14,469 nucleotides of DNA. It comes from Albimonas sp051747505. GTDB taxonomy: Bacteria > Pseudomonadota > Alphaproteobacteria > Rhodobacterales > Rhodobacteraceae. Of the stretch, positions 6,407 to 13,896 are shown piece after piece; the first letter of the stretch is position 1; the number at the start of each line of letters is the position of its first letter. The notes under the pieces were generated by a model that was not told the origin of the DNA, searched no databases, and saw nothing but the letters and a program-made list of their open reading frames with translations. The stretch is taken from contig JBNJGE010000073.1 of assembly GCA_051747505.1 (NCBI GenBank), forward strand, positions 1-14,469, written 5' to 3'. The translations under genes were made by a program, and so were the position numbers.

Positions 6407-6679
6407 ATGAGCGAGACCGAGATCGCCGACCTGCTCAAGCAGGGGCTCTGGGCGGCCATCGTCGCCGCGCTGCCCATCCTGAGCGTGGCGCTGGCCACCG
6501 GCCTCGCCATTGGGTTGGCGCAGGCCCTGACCTCGGTGCAGGAGCTCACGCTGACCTTCGTTCCCAAGCTAGCGGCCATCGCCGGGACCTTCTGGCTGTC
6601 CCTGGGATTCATGGGCAAGGCCTTCCTCGGTCTGTGGACCGACGTCCTCATCCCCGTCATCGCCGGAGGCTCGCCATGA
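6407..6679 (+). CDS. fliQ: Flagellar export gate protein FliQ
   Basis: Inner-membrane protein of 90 aa. Four FliQ subunits wrap the FliP5-FliR1 core of the type III export gate. Two membrane hairpin helices are visible, at residues about 14-37 (GLWAAIVAALPILSVALATG) and about 53-76 (VPKLAAIAGTFWLSLGFMGK), joined by the conserved QALTSVQELTLTFVPKL loop. GGAGG lies 7 nt upstream of the ATG. Its TGA overlaps the next gene's ATG in an ATGA junction, so the two are translationally coupled. FliP, its obligate partner, is not encoded in the window, which splits the usual fliP-fliQ-fliR order. Confidence 0.95.
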   Translation: MSETEIADLLKQGLWAAIVAALPILSVALATGLAIGLAQALTSVQELTLTFVPKLAAIAGTFWLSLGFMGKAFLGLWTDVLIPVIAGGSP

Positions 6680-7467
6680 CCGGGGGGATCCGCGCCCTTC
6701 TCCTGGCCCTCGTTCTGCCCGTGGCGGCCGCGGCGGCGCCGGCCCCGCAGGCCGACCGGCTGGCGGCGCGCTGCGAGGCAGCCGCGCTGCAGGCCGCGCG
6801 CGCCGAGGGCGTGCCGCCCCGCCTGTTCCGCGCCCTTTCGCTGGCCGAGACGGGGCGGCGGCTGGAGGGCGAGGCGCGCCCCTGGCCCTGGACCGTGAAC
6901 ATGGAGGGCGAGGGCCGCTGGTTCGAGACGCCCGACGCCCTGCTCGCCTGGGTCCGGGCGCGGCGGGCCGAGGGCGCGCGAAGCTTCGATCTCGGCTGCT
7001 TCCAGGTGAACCATCTGTGGCACGGGGAGGCGTTCGACTCGCTCGAGCAGATGCTGGACCCGGCCGCCAACGCCCGCTATGCGGCCCGTTTTCTGCGCGC
7101 CCTGCGCGAGGAGACCGGCGACTGGGAGGCTGCCGTCGGCCTCTACCATTCCCGCACTCACAAGCTCGCCGGCCGATACCGCGCCCGCGTGCTGCGGATC
7201 ATGGCCGGCCTGCCCTCGGCGGCCGGACCGGAGGTCGACCTGGCGGCCCTGCCCGCCGCGCCCGCGGGCGACGCCTGGCCGGGGGTGCGCGGCGCGCCCC
7301 GGCCCATCGCCCGTCCGTCGGGAGTTGACCCCACAGACGCCGCCGCCGACGCTGCGGCCGCGAGCCTGGCCCGCGCCTGGATCGACGGGCGCAAGCCCGG
7401 CCCGCTGATCGAAGCGCGCGCCGACGCCCGGGGCCTGCTGCGCGCCGCCAGACCGCTTGTCGACTGA
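6676..7467 (+). CDS. SLT-type lytic transglycosylase, flagellum-associated (SltF-like)
   Basis: Periplasmic peptidoglycan hydrolase of 263 aa, predicted to open the wall for the rod. A Sec signal peptide spans about residues 1-22 (hydrophobic ALLLALVLPVAAAAAPA). The goose-lysozyme/SLT fold follows: the putative catalytic Glu is E58 in ALSLAETGRR, the substrate motif SFDLGCFQVNHLWHG is at 103-117, and the C-terminal catalytic-domain block VGLYHSRTHKLAGRYRARVL is at 154-173. After about residue 185 a low-complexity Pro/Ala tail of some 80 residues may bind a rod partner. In Rhodobacter sphaeroides, SltF is a separate flagellar transglycosylase because FlgJ there lacks a muramidase domain; this gene probably fills the same role. 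It overlaps fliQ (ATGA) and is followed 11 nt later by flhA. The exact SltF orthology is inferred. Confidence 0.88.
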   Translation: MTGGIRALLLALVLPVAAAAAPAPQADRLAARCEAAALQAARAEGVPPRLFRALSLAETGRRLEGEARPWPWTVNMEGEGRWFETPDALLAWVRARRAEGARSFDLGCFQVNHLWHGEAFDSLEQMLDPAANARYAARFLRALREETGDWEAAVGLYHSRTHKLAGRYRARVLRIMAGLPSAAGPEVDLAALPAAPAGDAWPGVRGAPRPIARPSGVDPTDAAADAAAASLARAWIDGRKPGPLIEARADARGLLRAARPLVD

Positions 7468-7478
7468 GCGCCGCGCCG

Positions 7479-9566
7479 ATGCCCGCCTGGTCCGTCGAGA
7501 AGCTCTACCAGCCGACCATCCTGCTGGCGCTGGCGCTCATGGCGATCATCGTCATGATGATCCTGCCCATGCCTTCCTGGGTCCTCGATGTCGGCCTCGC
7601 CGCCAGCTTCGGGCTGGCGATCCTGATCTTCACCAACACCCTGTTCATCGAGCGCCCGCTCGACTTCTCCGCGTTCCCAACGATCCTGCTCGCCTCGCTG
7701 ATGCTGCGCCTGTCGCTCAACGTCAGCTCCACCAAGCTGATCATCGGGGAGGGACACACCGGCACCGCCGCCGCCGGCGAGGTGATCGAAGGCTTCGCGA
7801 TGTTCGTGATGGGCGGCTCGGTCTATCTCGGCCTCGTCGTTTTCGGCGTGCTGCTGATCGTCAACTTCATCGTGATCACCAAGGGCGCGGGCCGCATGGC
7901 CGAGGTCGGAGCGCGTTTCGCGCTCGACGGGATGCCTGGCAAGCAGCTGGCGATCGACTCCGACATGGCCGCCGGCGCCATCTCCCACGAGGAGGCGCGG
8001 GACCGCCGCAAGACCGAGCAGGACGAAACCACCTTCTTCGGCTCGCTCGACGGCGCCTCGAAATTCGTGAAGGGCGACGCGATCGCGGGGCTGCTGATCA
8101 CTCTGCTCAACCTGCTGGTGGGGCTGACCATCGGGGTCGTGGGCCACGACATGCCCATGTCCGAGGCCTTCGAGACCTACGCGATCCTCACGGTCGGCGA
8201 CGGGCTGGTCACCCAGATCCCGGCGGTGATCATCTCCATCGCCACCGCGCTGCTGCTGGCCAAGGGCGGCATGCTGGGCTCCGCGGACCGCCAGCTTATT
8301 GGCCAGCTCGGCGGCTTCCCCTCGGCGCTGGCGACGGTGGCCGCGCTGATGGCGGCCTTCGCCCTGGCCCCCGGCCTGCCCTTCACGCCCTTCCTCGCGG
8401 GCGCGGCCCTGCTCGGCGCCGCCGCCTGGTTCGCGCAGCGGGCGCGCAGGCAAGCCGCCGAGGCCGCGCGCGTCGAGGCGTCGAGGCCCGCCGAGGAGAC
8501 GGCGCCCGCCGACCGTCCCCTCGGCGACATGCTCGATCTCGACGAAATCCATGTGGAGTTCGCCCCCGATCTCGTGCCCACCGTGATGGACGAGGCCACC
8601 GGCATCGGCGCGCGCATCGCCAACATGCGCAACCATATCGCCCAGCTCTACGGCGTGGTGATCCCCGAGATCCGGCTGACCGACGACCCCTCCCTGCCCA
8701 GGGGCGCCTATGTCATCCGCATCCAGGGCGTGGAGGTCGCCCGGGCGGAGCTCGAGCCCGACAGGACCCTGGTCCTGCTGGGCGACTCGCCCGAGGCCGC
8801 CCCCGCGGGCCAGGACGTGAAGGAGCCCGTCTACGGCGCCGCCGCCCGCTGGGTCTCGCCCGACGACCAGGAGGAGGCCGCCCTGCTCGGCCTGCCCGTC
8901 GTCTCCCCCACCGAGGTCGTCGCCACCCATCTGATGGAGACGGTGAAGGACAATTTCGGCCGCCTGTTCTCGCGCCGCGCGCTGCGCAAGCTCCTCGACG
9001 CCTTCGTCAGGGTCTCCGACCCCGAGCGGGCGGAGGCCAACCGGCGCATCCTCGACGAGTTCATCCCCGAGAAGGTCCCGGTCGACCTTCTGCAGACCGT
9101 CCTGCGCCTGCTGCTGGAGGAGCGGGTCTCCGTCCGCAATCTGCCCCTGATCCTGGAGGCGATCGCGGAGGTCCAGCCCGCCGCGCGCGGGCCGGAGGCG
9201 ATCGCCGAGCATGTGCGCCAGCGCCTGGGCTTCCAGATCGTCTCCGAACTGCTGGAGGAGGACGGCGCCCTGCCCCTCATCCAGCTTTCCCCCGACTGGG
9301 AGGAGACCTTCTCCGCCCACGAGACGCCGGGCGAGGAGGGCGGGGATGTCGCCCTGCCCCCCTCCGAGTTCAACCGCCTCGCCGCATCGGTGGCGGAGAA
9401 GCTGTCCCGCGCAGGCTCCGAGGGGCGCTACCCGGCCGTCGTCACCTCCGCGCGCCGGCGCCGCTTCCTGCGCGCCGTCCTGTCGGCCAAGGGCGTGCGC
9501 AACCCGGTGCTGAGCTTCGACGAGATCGGAGGCTCCGGCCGCCCGACCCTGCTGGGCCAGGCCTGA
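7479..9566 (+). CDS. flhA: Flagellar export gate protein FlhA
   Basis: Large inner-membrane export gate component of 695 aa, the nonameric ring that couples proton motive force to export and docks chaperone-substrate complexes. Eight or so membrane segments occupy residues about 12-320. The FHIPEP family signature (VITKGAGRMAEVGARFALDG, followed by MPGKQLAIDSDM) is at 132-163, and GDGLVTQIPAVIISIATALL is at 240-259. A cytosolic domain runs from about 340 to the end, including GVVIPEIRLTDD and the VREYxxPxP-like linker region. Length is typical. No good ribosome site precedes the ATG, which lies 11 nt after the transglycosylase stop, so translation probably depends on coupling. FliR begins one base after its stop. 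Confidence 0.97.
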   Translation: MPAWSVEKLYQPTILLALALMAIIVMMILPMPSWVLDVGLAASFGLAILIFTNTLFIERPLDFSAFPTILLASLMLRLSLNVSSTKLIIGEGHTGTAAAGEVIEGFAMFVMGGSVYLGLVVFGVLLIVNFIVITKGAGRMAEVGARFALDGMPGKQLAIDSDMAAGAISHEEARDRRKTEQDETTFFGSLDGASKFVKGDAIAGLLITLLNLLVGLTIGVVGHDMPMSEAFETYAILTVGDGLVTQIPAVIISIATALLLAKGGMLGSADRQLIGQLGGFPSALATVAALMAAFALAPGLPFTPFLAGAALLGAAAWFAQRARRQAAEAARVEASRPAEETAPADRPLGDMLDLDEIHVEFAPDLVPTVMDEATGIGARIANMRNHIAQLYGVVIPEIRLTDDPSLPRGAYVIRIQGVEVARAELEPDRTLVLLGDSPEAAPAGQDVKEPVYGAAARWVSPDDQEEAALLGLPVVSPTEVVATHLMETVKDNFGRLFSRRALRKLLDAFVRVSDPERAEANRRILDEFIPEKVPVDLLQTVLRLLLEERVSVRNLPLILEAIAEVQPAARGPEAIAEHVRQRLGFQIVSELLEEDGALPLIQLSPDWEETFSAHETPGEEGGDVALPPSEFNRLAASVAEKLSRAGSEGRYPAVVTSARRRRFLRAVLSAKGVRNPVLSFDEIGGSGRPTLLGQA

Positions 9567-9567
9567 G

Positions 9568-10416
9568 ATGGAGCCCGAGGCCGTCACGGCCGCCCAGACG
9601 GCGCTCACGCGGCTCTTCGGCCCGCTGGAGGAGATCGCGCGGCTCGGGGAGGCGCCGCTGCACGCCCTGCTCGCCGTGTTCGCGCGCGTGGGCGCAGTGG
9701 CCGCCCTGCTCCCCGGCTTCGGAGAGCGCACCCTGCCCGCCCGCGTCAAGCTCGCCGGCGCGATCGCCTTCACGGCCGTGGTCTGGCCCGCCGTCACCCC
9801 GCTGGCCGAGGCCGCGCACGCGGCGCGCCCGGGCCTCGCCGCCGGCGCGCCCCTGCCCCTGCTGCACGCCATCGCGGCCGAGGCGGCGGTGGGCCTGATG
9901 CTGGGCATCGCCGTGCGCCTGATGATCATGGCGCTGCAGCTCGCCGGCTCCATCGCCGCGCAGGCCACCTCCGTCGCCCAGATCGGCGGGGCGGAGGTCA
10001 CGCCCGACCCGATGCCCGCCATCGGCGGGATCCTGACGGTCGGCGGCGTGGCGATCGCGCTCGCGCTCGGCCTCCACGTCAAGGCGGCGATCCTGATGAT
10101 CGAGAGCTACCGGGTGGCGCCGCTGGGGGAGTTCCCGCTCGCCTCCGACGCCGCGGACTGGGGCGTGGCGCGGGTGGCGCAGGCCTTCGAGCTCGCCGTC
10201 TCGCTGGCCGCGCCCTTCGCGGTGGCCTCCTTCGCCTACAACCTGGCGCTCGGCGCCATCAACCGAGCCATGCCCCAGCTGATGGTCGCCTTCGTGGGCG
10301 CCCCGGCGATCACCATGGGCGCGCTGCTGCTGCTCTGGATCGCGGCGCCCGACATGCTCTTCTTCTGGGCGGACCGGCTCGACCAGGTGCTGGTCGACCC
10401 CTTCGCGAGGCCCTGA
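9568..10416 (+). CDS. fliR: Flagellar export gate protein FliR
   Basis: Inner-membrane gate component of 282 aa, one copy per gate, capping the FliP ring. Membrane segments are visible at about 31-50, 60-80, 100-126, 150-170, 205-229 and 240-262. The family signature NRAMPQLMVAFVGAP is at 232-246. The N-terminal 30 residues are hydrophilic and longer than in E. coli FliR; an internal start is possible, but the ATG at 9568 sits in a TGAGATG junction with flhA, so it is favoured. FlhB starts one base after the stop (TGACATG). The trio flhA-fliR-flhB is a common alphaproteobacterial arrangement. Confidence 0.94.
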   Translation: MEPEAVTAAQTALTRLFGPLEEIARLGEAPLHALLAVFARVGAVAALLPGFGERTLPARVKLAGAIAFTAVVWPAVTPLAEAAHAARPGLAAGAPLPLLHAIAAEAAVGLMLGIAVRLMIMALQLAGSIAAQATSVAQIGGAEVTPDPMPAIGGILTVGGVAIALALGLHVKAAILMIESYRVAPLGEFPLASDAADWGVARVAQAFELAVSLAAPFAVASFAYNLALGAINRAMPQLMVAFVGAPAITMGALLLLWIAAPDMLFFWADRLDQVLVDPFARP

Positions 10417-10417
10417 C

Positions 10418-11533
10418 ATGGCCGAAGGCGGAGAGGACGACAGCGCGGAAAAGAGCCACGACCCTACCCCCCAGAAGCTGGAGGAGGCGCGGCGCAAGGG
10501 CGACGTCCCCAAGTCCACCGACATGGCCGTGGCCGCGGCCTATCTGGGGCTGCTGGCCGTGATGATCTCGGTCGGCCCCGGAATGGCGCGCGACGCGGGC
10601 GAGGCGATGGCCTTCGTCATCGGCGCCGCCGACCGGCTGGAGGGCCGGGTGATCGGCCCCGGCGGGGCGGCGGTGGCGGGGCGGCTGCTGGTCGGGGTCG
10701 TCATCCCCCTGCTGCCGCTGTTCCTGGTCCCCATGGCGGCCTCGCTGCTCGCCTTCGTCGCCCAGCGCGCGGTGGTCGCGGCGCCGGAGAAGCTGGCGCC
10801 GAAGGTCTCCCGCATCTCGCTCGTCTCGAACGCGAAGAACAAGTTCGGTCCCACCGGGCTGATGGAATTCGCCAAGTCCACCGTGAAGCTGGCGGCGATC
10901 TCCGCCATCCTCACCCTCTTCCTGCTGGCCGAGACCGACCGCATCGTCGGCCTGCTGCGCGCCCCCGCGACCATCGTGGGGCCGGAGATGATGCGCGTGG
11001 GCGTCTCCCTGCTCTCGGTCATCGCGGCGGTCGCGGCGGTGATCGCGGCCGCGGATTTTCTCTGGCAGCGCTTCGACCACGCCCGCAAGAACCGCATGAG
11101 CCACAAGGAGATCAAGGACGAGACCAAGCGCAGCGAGGGCGACCCCCACCAGAAGGCCGAGCGGCGCGAGCGCGGGCGGAAAATCGCCACCAACCGCATG
11201 CTCAACGACGTGCCGGAGGCCGATGTGGTCCTGACCAACCCCACGCATGTCGCGGTGGCCCTGAAATGGTCCCGCGCCCCGGGCTCGGCCCCCGTCTGCG
11301 TGGCCAAGGGCGAGGACGAGATCGCCCACGCCATCCGCAAGACGGCCGACGCCCACGGCGTGCCGGTCCGCCACGATCCGCCGACGGCCCGCGCGCTCAA
11401 CGCCACGGTCGAGATCGGCGAGGAGATCCACCCCGACCACTACAAGGCCGTGGCCGCCGCGATCCGCTACGCGGAGAAGATGCGCGACCTCGCGCGAGAG
11501 CGCGGCTGGGGCGAGGCCGGAAACCGACCGTGA
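10418..11533 (+). CDS. flhB: Flagellar export switch protein FlhB
   Basis: Inner-membrane protein of 371 aa that controls the change from rod/hook to filament substrates. The opening SAEKSHDPTPQKLEEARRKG (residues 9-28) is the conserved N-terminal amphipathic segment. Four membrane helices lie within about 35-215. A basic linker follows (RKNRMSHKEIKDETKRSEGD, 223-242). The cytosolic autocleavage motif NPTH is intact at 274-277, followed by VAVALKW. After HPDHYKAVAAAIRYAEKMRD the tail is short. The intact NPTH implies normal self-cleavage between Asn and Pro. It starts one base after fliR and its stop overlaps the next gene's GTG, so it is embedded in the operon. Confidence 0.97.
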   Translation: MAEGGEDDSAEKSHDPTPQKLEEARRKGDVPKSTDMAVAAAYLGLLAVMISVGPGMARDAGEAMAFVIGAADRLEGRVIGPGGAAVAGRLLVGVVIPLLPLFLVPMAASLLAFVAQRAVVAAPEKLAPKVSRISLVSNAKNKFGPTGLMEFAKSTVKLAAISAILTLFLLAETDRIVGLLRAPATIVGPEMMRVGVSLLSVIAAVAAVIAAADFLWQRFDHARKNRMSHKEIKDETKRSEGDPHQKAERRERGRKIATNRMLNDVPEADVVLTNPTHVAVALKWSRAPGSAPVCVAKGEDEIAHAIRKTADAHGVPVRHDPPTARALNATVEIGEEIHPDHYKAVAAAIRYAEKMRDLARERGWGEAGNRP

Positions 11534-11940
11534 ACCGGGACCCCAAGGCCCTCGCCCGGCTGGTCGGGCTCGCCCGCATCGCCGAACTCTCCCGCCTCGC
11601 GCGGCTGGCCGAGGAGGCCCGCGCGCGCGACCGGGCCGAGGCCCTCGCCACCCGGCGGCGGGCGGAGGCCGCGGCAGAGGAGGCGCGTCTCGCCTCCGGC
11701 CCTGCGCCGCCGCCCGCCGATCTCGCGGCCGCGGATCGGTGGCGGAGCCGGGCGCGTCGACGCATCCGGGAGGCTGCCCGCGACGTCGAGCGCGCCGAGA
11801 CTCTGGCGGAGGCCGCGCGGCAGAAAGCCGCCGAGGGTCTCGCCCGGCGCCGCGCCCTCGAAAGCCTCGAGGAGAAGGCGAGGGCCGAGCGCGACCGTCT
11901 CGCCCGACGCCGGCGCGAGAATGACGGCGAGCCCGGCTGA
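11530..11940 (+). CDS. Small coiled-coil protein, candidate FliJ-like export escort
   Basis: Predicted cytosolic protein of 136 aa, extremely rich in Ala, Arg, Glu and Leu. No hydrophobic membrane segment or signal is present. Two long charged helices flank a Pro-rich break (GPAPPPADLAA, residues about 57-67), the antiparallel coiled-coil plan seen in FliJ, the stalk-like partner of FliI and FlhA. No ATG exists at the front of the frame. The GTG at 11530 overlaps the flhB stop (GTGA), giving a coupled start without a strong ribosome site; the open frame runs further upstream only as an flhB shadow. Being last in the export operon, with no other fliJ beside fliI, makes the FliJ role attractive but unproven. 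Compositional bias could make any coiled coil look alike. It ends 54 nt before the next gene. Confidence 0.65.
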   Translation: MNRDPKALARLVGLARIAELSRLARLAEEARARDRAEALATRRRAEAAAEEARLASGPAPPPADLAAADRWRSRARRRIREAARDVERAETLAEAARQKAAEGLARRRALESLEEKARAERDRLARRRRENDGEPG

Positions 11941-11994
11941 CGAACCCGCCCGCGCCGTCTAGGCTCCCCTCCGCCGGCAGCGAGAGGAGACGTC

Positions 11995-12852
11995 ATGCCC
12001 AAGGTGCTCTACGAGAAGGACGGCCGCATCGGCCGCATCACCCTCAACCGCCCGGAGGTGATGAACGCCATCGACGACGACCTGCCGCGGGAACTGGAGG
12101 CGGCGGTCGAGGCCGCCAACGCCGACCCGAACGTGCATGTCATCGTGCTCTCGGGCGCGGGCGACGCCTTCTGCGCGGGCTACGACCTCACCTACTACGC
12201 CCAGGCCGCCGGCACGAACGCCGGCGTGCAGGAGATGCCCTGGGACCCGATGAAGGACTACGCCTTCATGATGCGCAACACGGAGCGGTTCATGTCGCTC
12301 TGGCGCAGCCACCGCCCCGTGCTGGCGAAGGTGCAGGGCTACGCGGTGGCCGGCGGCTCCGACATCGCGCTGTGCTGCGACATGGTCGTGATGGCCGAGG
12401 ACGCGCGCATCGGCTATATGCCCGCCCGCGTCTGGGGCTGCCCCACCACGGCGATGTGGGTCTACCGGCTGGGGGCGGAGGGCGCCAAGCGCATGCTCTT
12501 CACCGGCGACAAGATCGACGGGCGCGAGGCCGAGCGCATCGGGCTCATCCACAAGGCCGTCCCGGCGACGCAACTCGACGTCGCAGTCGAGACGCTGGCC
12601 GAGCGCATGGCCTCCGTGCCCGTCAACCAGCTCATGATGCAGAAGCTGATGATCAACCAGGCGATCGAGGCGCAGGGCCTCCATCAGACCCAGATGTTCG
12701 CCACGATCTTCGACGGCATCACCCGCCACTCGCCCGAGGGCATGAACTTCAAGCGCCGCGCCGAGGAGGTCGGCTGGAAGCAGGCGGTGCGCGAGCGCGA
12801 CCAGGGCACCTGGGACTGGACGGAGAACCGCCCGATCAACGCTCCGAAGTGA
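11995..12852 (+). CDS. Crotonase-family protein (enoyl-CoA hydratase/isomerase-like)
   Basis: Protein of 285 aa with the crotonase fold, expected to act on an acyl-CoA thioester in the cytosol. The oxyanion-hole segments are clear: SGAGDAFCAGYDL at residues 53-65 and GYAVAGGSDIAL at 115-126. LFTGDKIDGREAERIGLIHKAV (168-189) is the standard downstream block. Compared with rat mitochondrial enoyl-CoA hydratase, the first catalytic Glu (Glu144) is Asp123, and the place of the second (Glu164) is Pro143 or Ala144. Plain 2-enoyl hydration is therefore doubtful, and another crotonase reaction is possible. Conserved RVWGCPTTAMWVYRLG marks a subfamily I recognise only as generic 'enoyl-CoA hydratase'. 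AGGAG lies 6 nt before the ATG. It is separated from the flagellar operon by 54 nt and is probably unrelated in function. Its stop abuts the stop of the opposing gene. Confidence 0.9.
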   Translation: MPKVLYEKDGRIGRITLNRPEVMNAIDDDLPRELEAAVEAANADPNVHVIVLSGAGDAFCAGYDLTYYAQAAGTNAGVQEMPWDPMKDYAFMMRNTERFMSLWRSHRPVLAKVQGYAVAGGSDIALCCDMVVMAEDARIGYMPARVWGCPTTAMWVYRLGAEGAKRMLFTGDKIDGREAERIGLIHKAVPATQLDVAVETLAERMASVPVNQLMMQKLMINQAIEAQGLHQTQMFATIFDGITRHSPEGMNFKRRAEEVGWKQAVRERDQGTWDWTENRPINAPK

Positions 12853-13809
12853 TCAGCGCCCCGCGGGCGGGGCCCAGCCCCGCCCGTCGTTGCGCCACAC
12901 CTCCAGCCCCTCTGCTCCCCGCAGGATCAGGTCGCGCCCTCCTGCCCCGCCGCTCGCCGCGACGGCGATGTCGAAGCCCATGAGCCGCCCCGCGATGCGC
13001 GGCGGCTGCGAGTCCAGCTCCGTCAGGATCCAGTGGGCGCAGCCCTCCGGTCGGCAGAAGGCGGGGGTCAGGCCCTGGACGACCACCTCCGCCCCCGGCT
13101 CGCGGTCGAGCTCCGCCAGGCCGATGCGGAAGGCGTCGGGCAGCGCGCCGACACGGCTGTCCCCGCCGCGGATCTCGTTGGCATAGAACCAGAGGAAGGC
13201 GGCCTCCGCCCGCTCGGGCAGCGGATCGTCGAAGGCGTACCAGAGAATGCCGTCCGGGCCGGCCCCGTCGCCCCCGTAATCCGTCAGCGTCTCGGGCATA
13301 GGCGAGGCGGGGCCGAGATCGGTCTGATAGACGGCGCCCCCGAACTTGTAGACCGCGGGCGGCCCGCCCCGCTCCAGCACCAGGTCGCGCCAGCCATTGG
13401 TGGTGGACTGCCCCAGCCGGGCGCGCCCCGCGCTTTCGAGAACCTGCACCCACCCCTGCGGCGTGCGCGCCAGCGCCCAGACGCCGCAGACCCGGCCGGG
13501 CCGGTGATCGGCGCCGCTGCAATGGGCCACGGACCGGCCCACGGCCACAAGCTCGGCCGGCGCCGCGCCGTTGAGCTCGCAATGCGCGAAGCCGAACAGC
13601 GAGTCGGCCGAAAGCCCCAGCCGCGCGGCCTCCGCGAAGTCGGGCGCGAAGCGTTCGGAGATCATGGTCCGTTCGTCGGGGCTCAGCTCCGCCCGGCCAA
13701 GCTCGGCGCGGATCTCGCCCGTCCCGCGGGCGGGCTCGGTACAGGCGCCCAGCGCCGCGCCGGGCGCGGCGACCAGTGCCAGGAGAAGGAGAATCGCGGG
13801 ACGCGGCAT
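12853..13809 (-). CDS. Secreted six-cysteine protein of unknown function
   Basis: Exported protein of 318 aa that I cannot assign to a named family. A signal peptide covers about residues 1-22 (MPRPAILLLLALVAAPGAAL, then GAC). Cys23 sits where a lipobox would place the lipidated residue (L-G-A-C), so a lipoprotein is possible; signal peptidase I cleavage nearby is also plausible. Cysteines are at 23, 77, 97, 108, 252 and 257, an even number that suits periplasmic disulfides. Two related segments, NGWRDLVLERGGPPAVYKFG (138-157) and GRDLILRGAEGLEVWRNDGR (291-310), suggest a repeated beta structure, perhaps like FG-GAP/propeller blades. The ATG at 13809 has no strong ribosome site. It is convergent with the crotonase gene and lies 87 bp beyond the end of asd on the same strand. 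Confidence 0.8.
   Translation of the reverse strand: MPRPAILLLLALVAAPGAALGACTEPARGTGEIRAELGRAELSPDERTMISERFAPDFAEAARLGLSADSLFGFAHCELNGAAPAELVAVGRSVAHCSGADHRPGRVCGVWALARTPQGWVQVLESAGRARLGQSTTNGWRDLVLERGGPPAVYKFGGAVYQTDLGPASPMPETLTDYGGDGAGPDGILWYAFDDPLPERAEAAFLWFYANEIRGGDSRVGALPDAFRIGLAELDREPGAEVVVQGLTPAFCRPEGCAHWILTELDSQPPRIAGRLMGFDIAVAASGGAGGRDLILRGAEGLEVWRNDGRGWAPPAGR
12864..12886 (+). terminator. Hairpin after the crotonase gene, inside the opposing gene
   Basis: CGGGCGGGGC and GCCCCGCCCG form a perfect 10-bp stem with a 3-nt CCA loop, starting 12 nt after the crotonase stop. On the plus strand it is followed by UCGUUG, a poor U-tract. The same bases encode the last residues (GRGWAPPAGR) of the minus-strand gene, so the terminator, if real, is embedded in coding sequence. 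Because the stem is symmetrical it would also form at the extreme 3' end of the opposing mRNA. Confidence 0.6.
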
Positions 13810-13861
13810 GGCCCGACGCTAGGTCGGCCATCTCGCGCCGCGCAACTTGCCGATGAACGGA

Positions 13862-13888
13862 CGCCGCGGATCGCCCGGACCCGCGGCG
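13862..13888 (-). terminator. Possible terminator hairpin after asd
   Basis: CGCCGCGG and CCGCGGCG form a perfect 8-bp stem with an 11-nt loop, 8 nt beyond the asd stop on the minus strand. An overlapping 12-bp palindrome (GGCGCCGGCGCC, 13885-13896) could compete with it. The minus-strand side continues TCCGTTC, only weakly U-rich. Placement between asd and the next same-strand gene is the main reason for the call. Confidence 0.45.
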
Positions 13889-13896
13889 CCGGCGCC

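Noticed and set aside
7158..10082. 974-codon open frame on the minus strand opposite flhA and fliR
   Set aside because: It lies opposite two well-recognised export genes. Long stop-free antisense frames are expected in DNA this GC-rich, and the translation is low-complexity Arg/Gly/Asp/His without family motifs.
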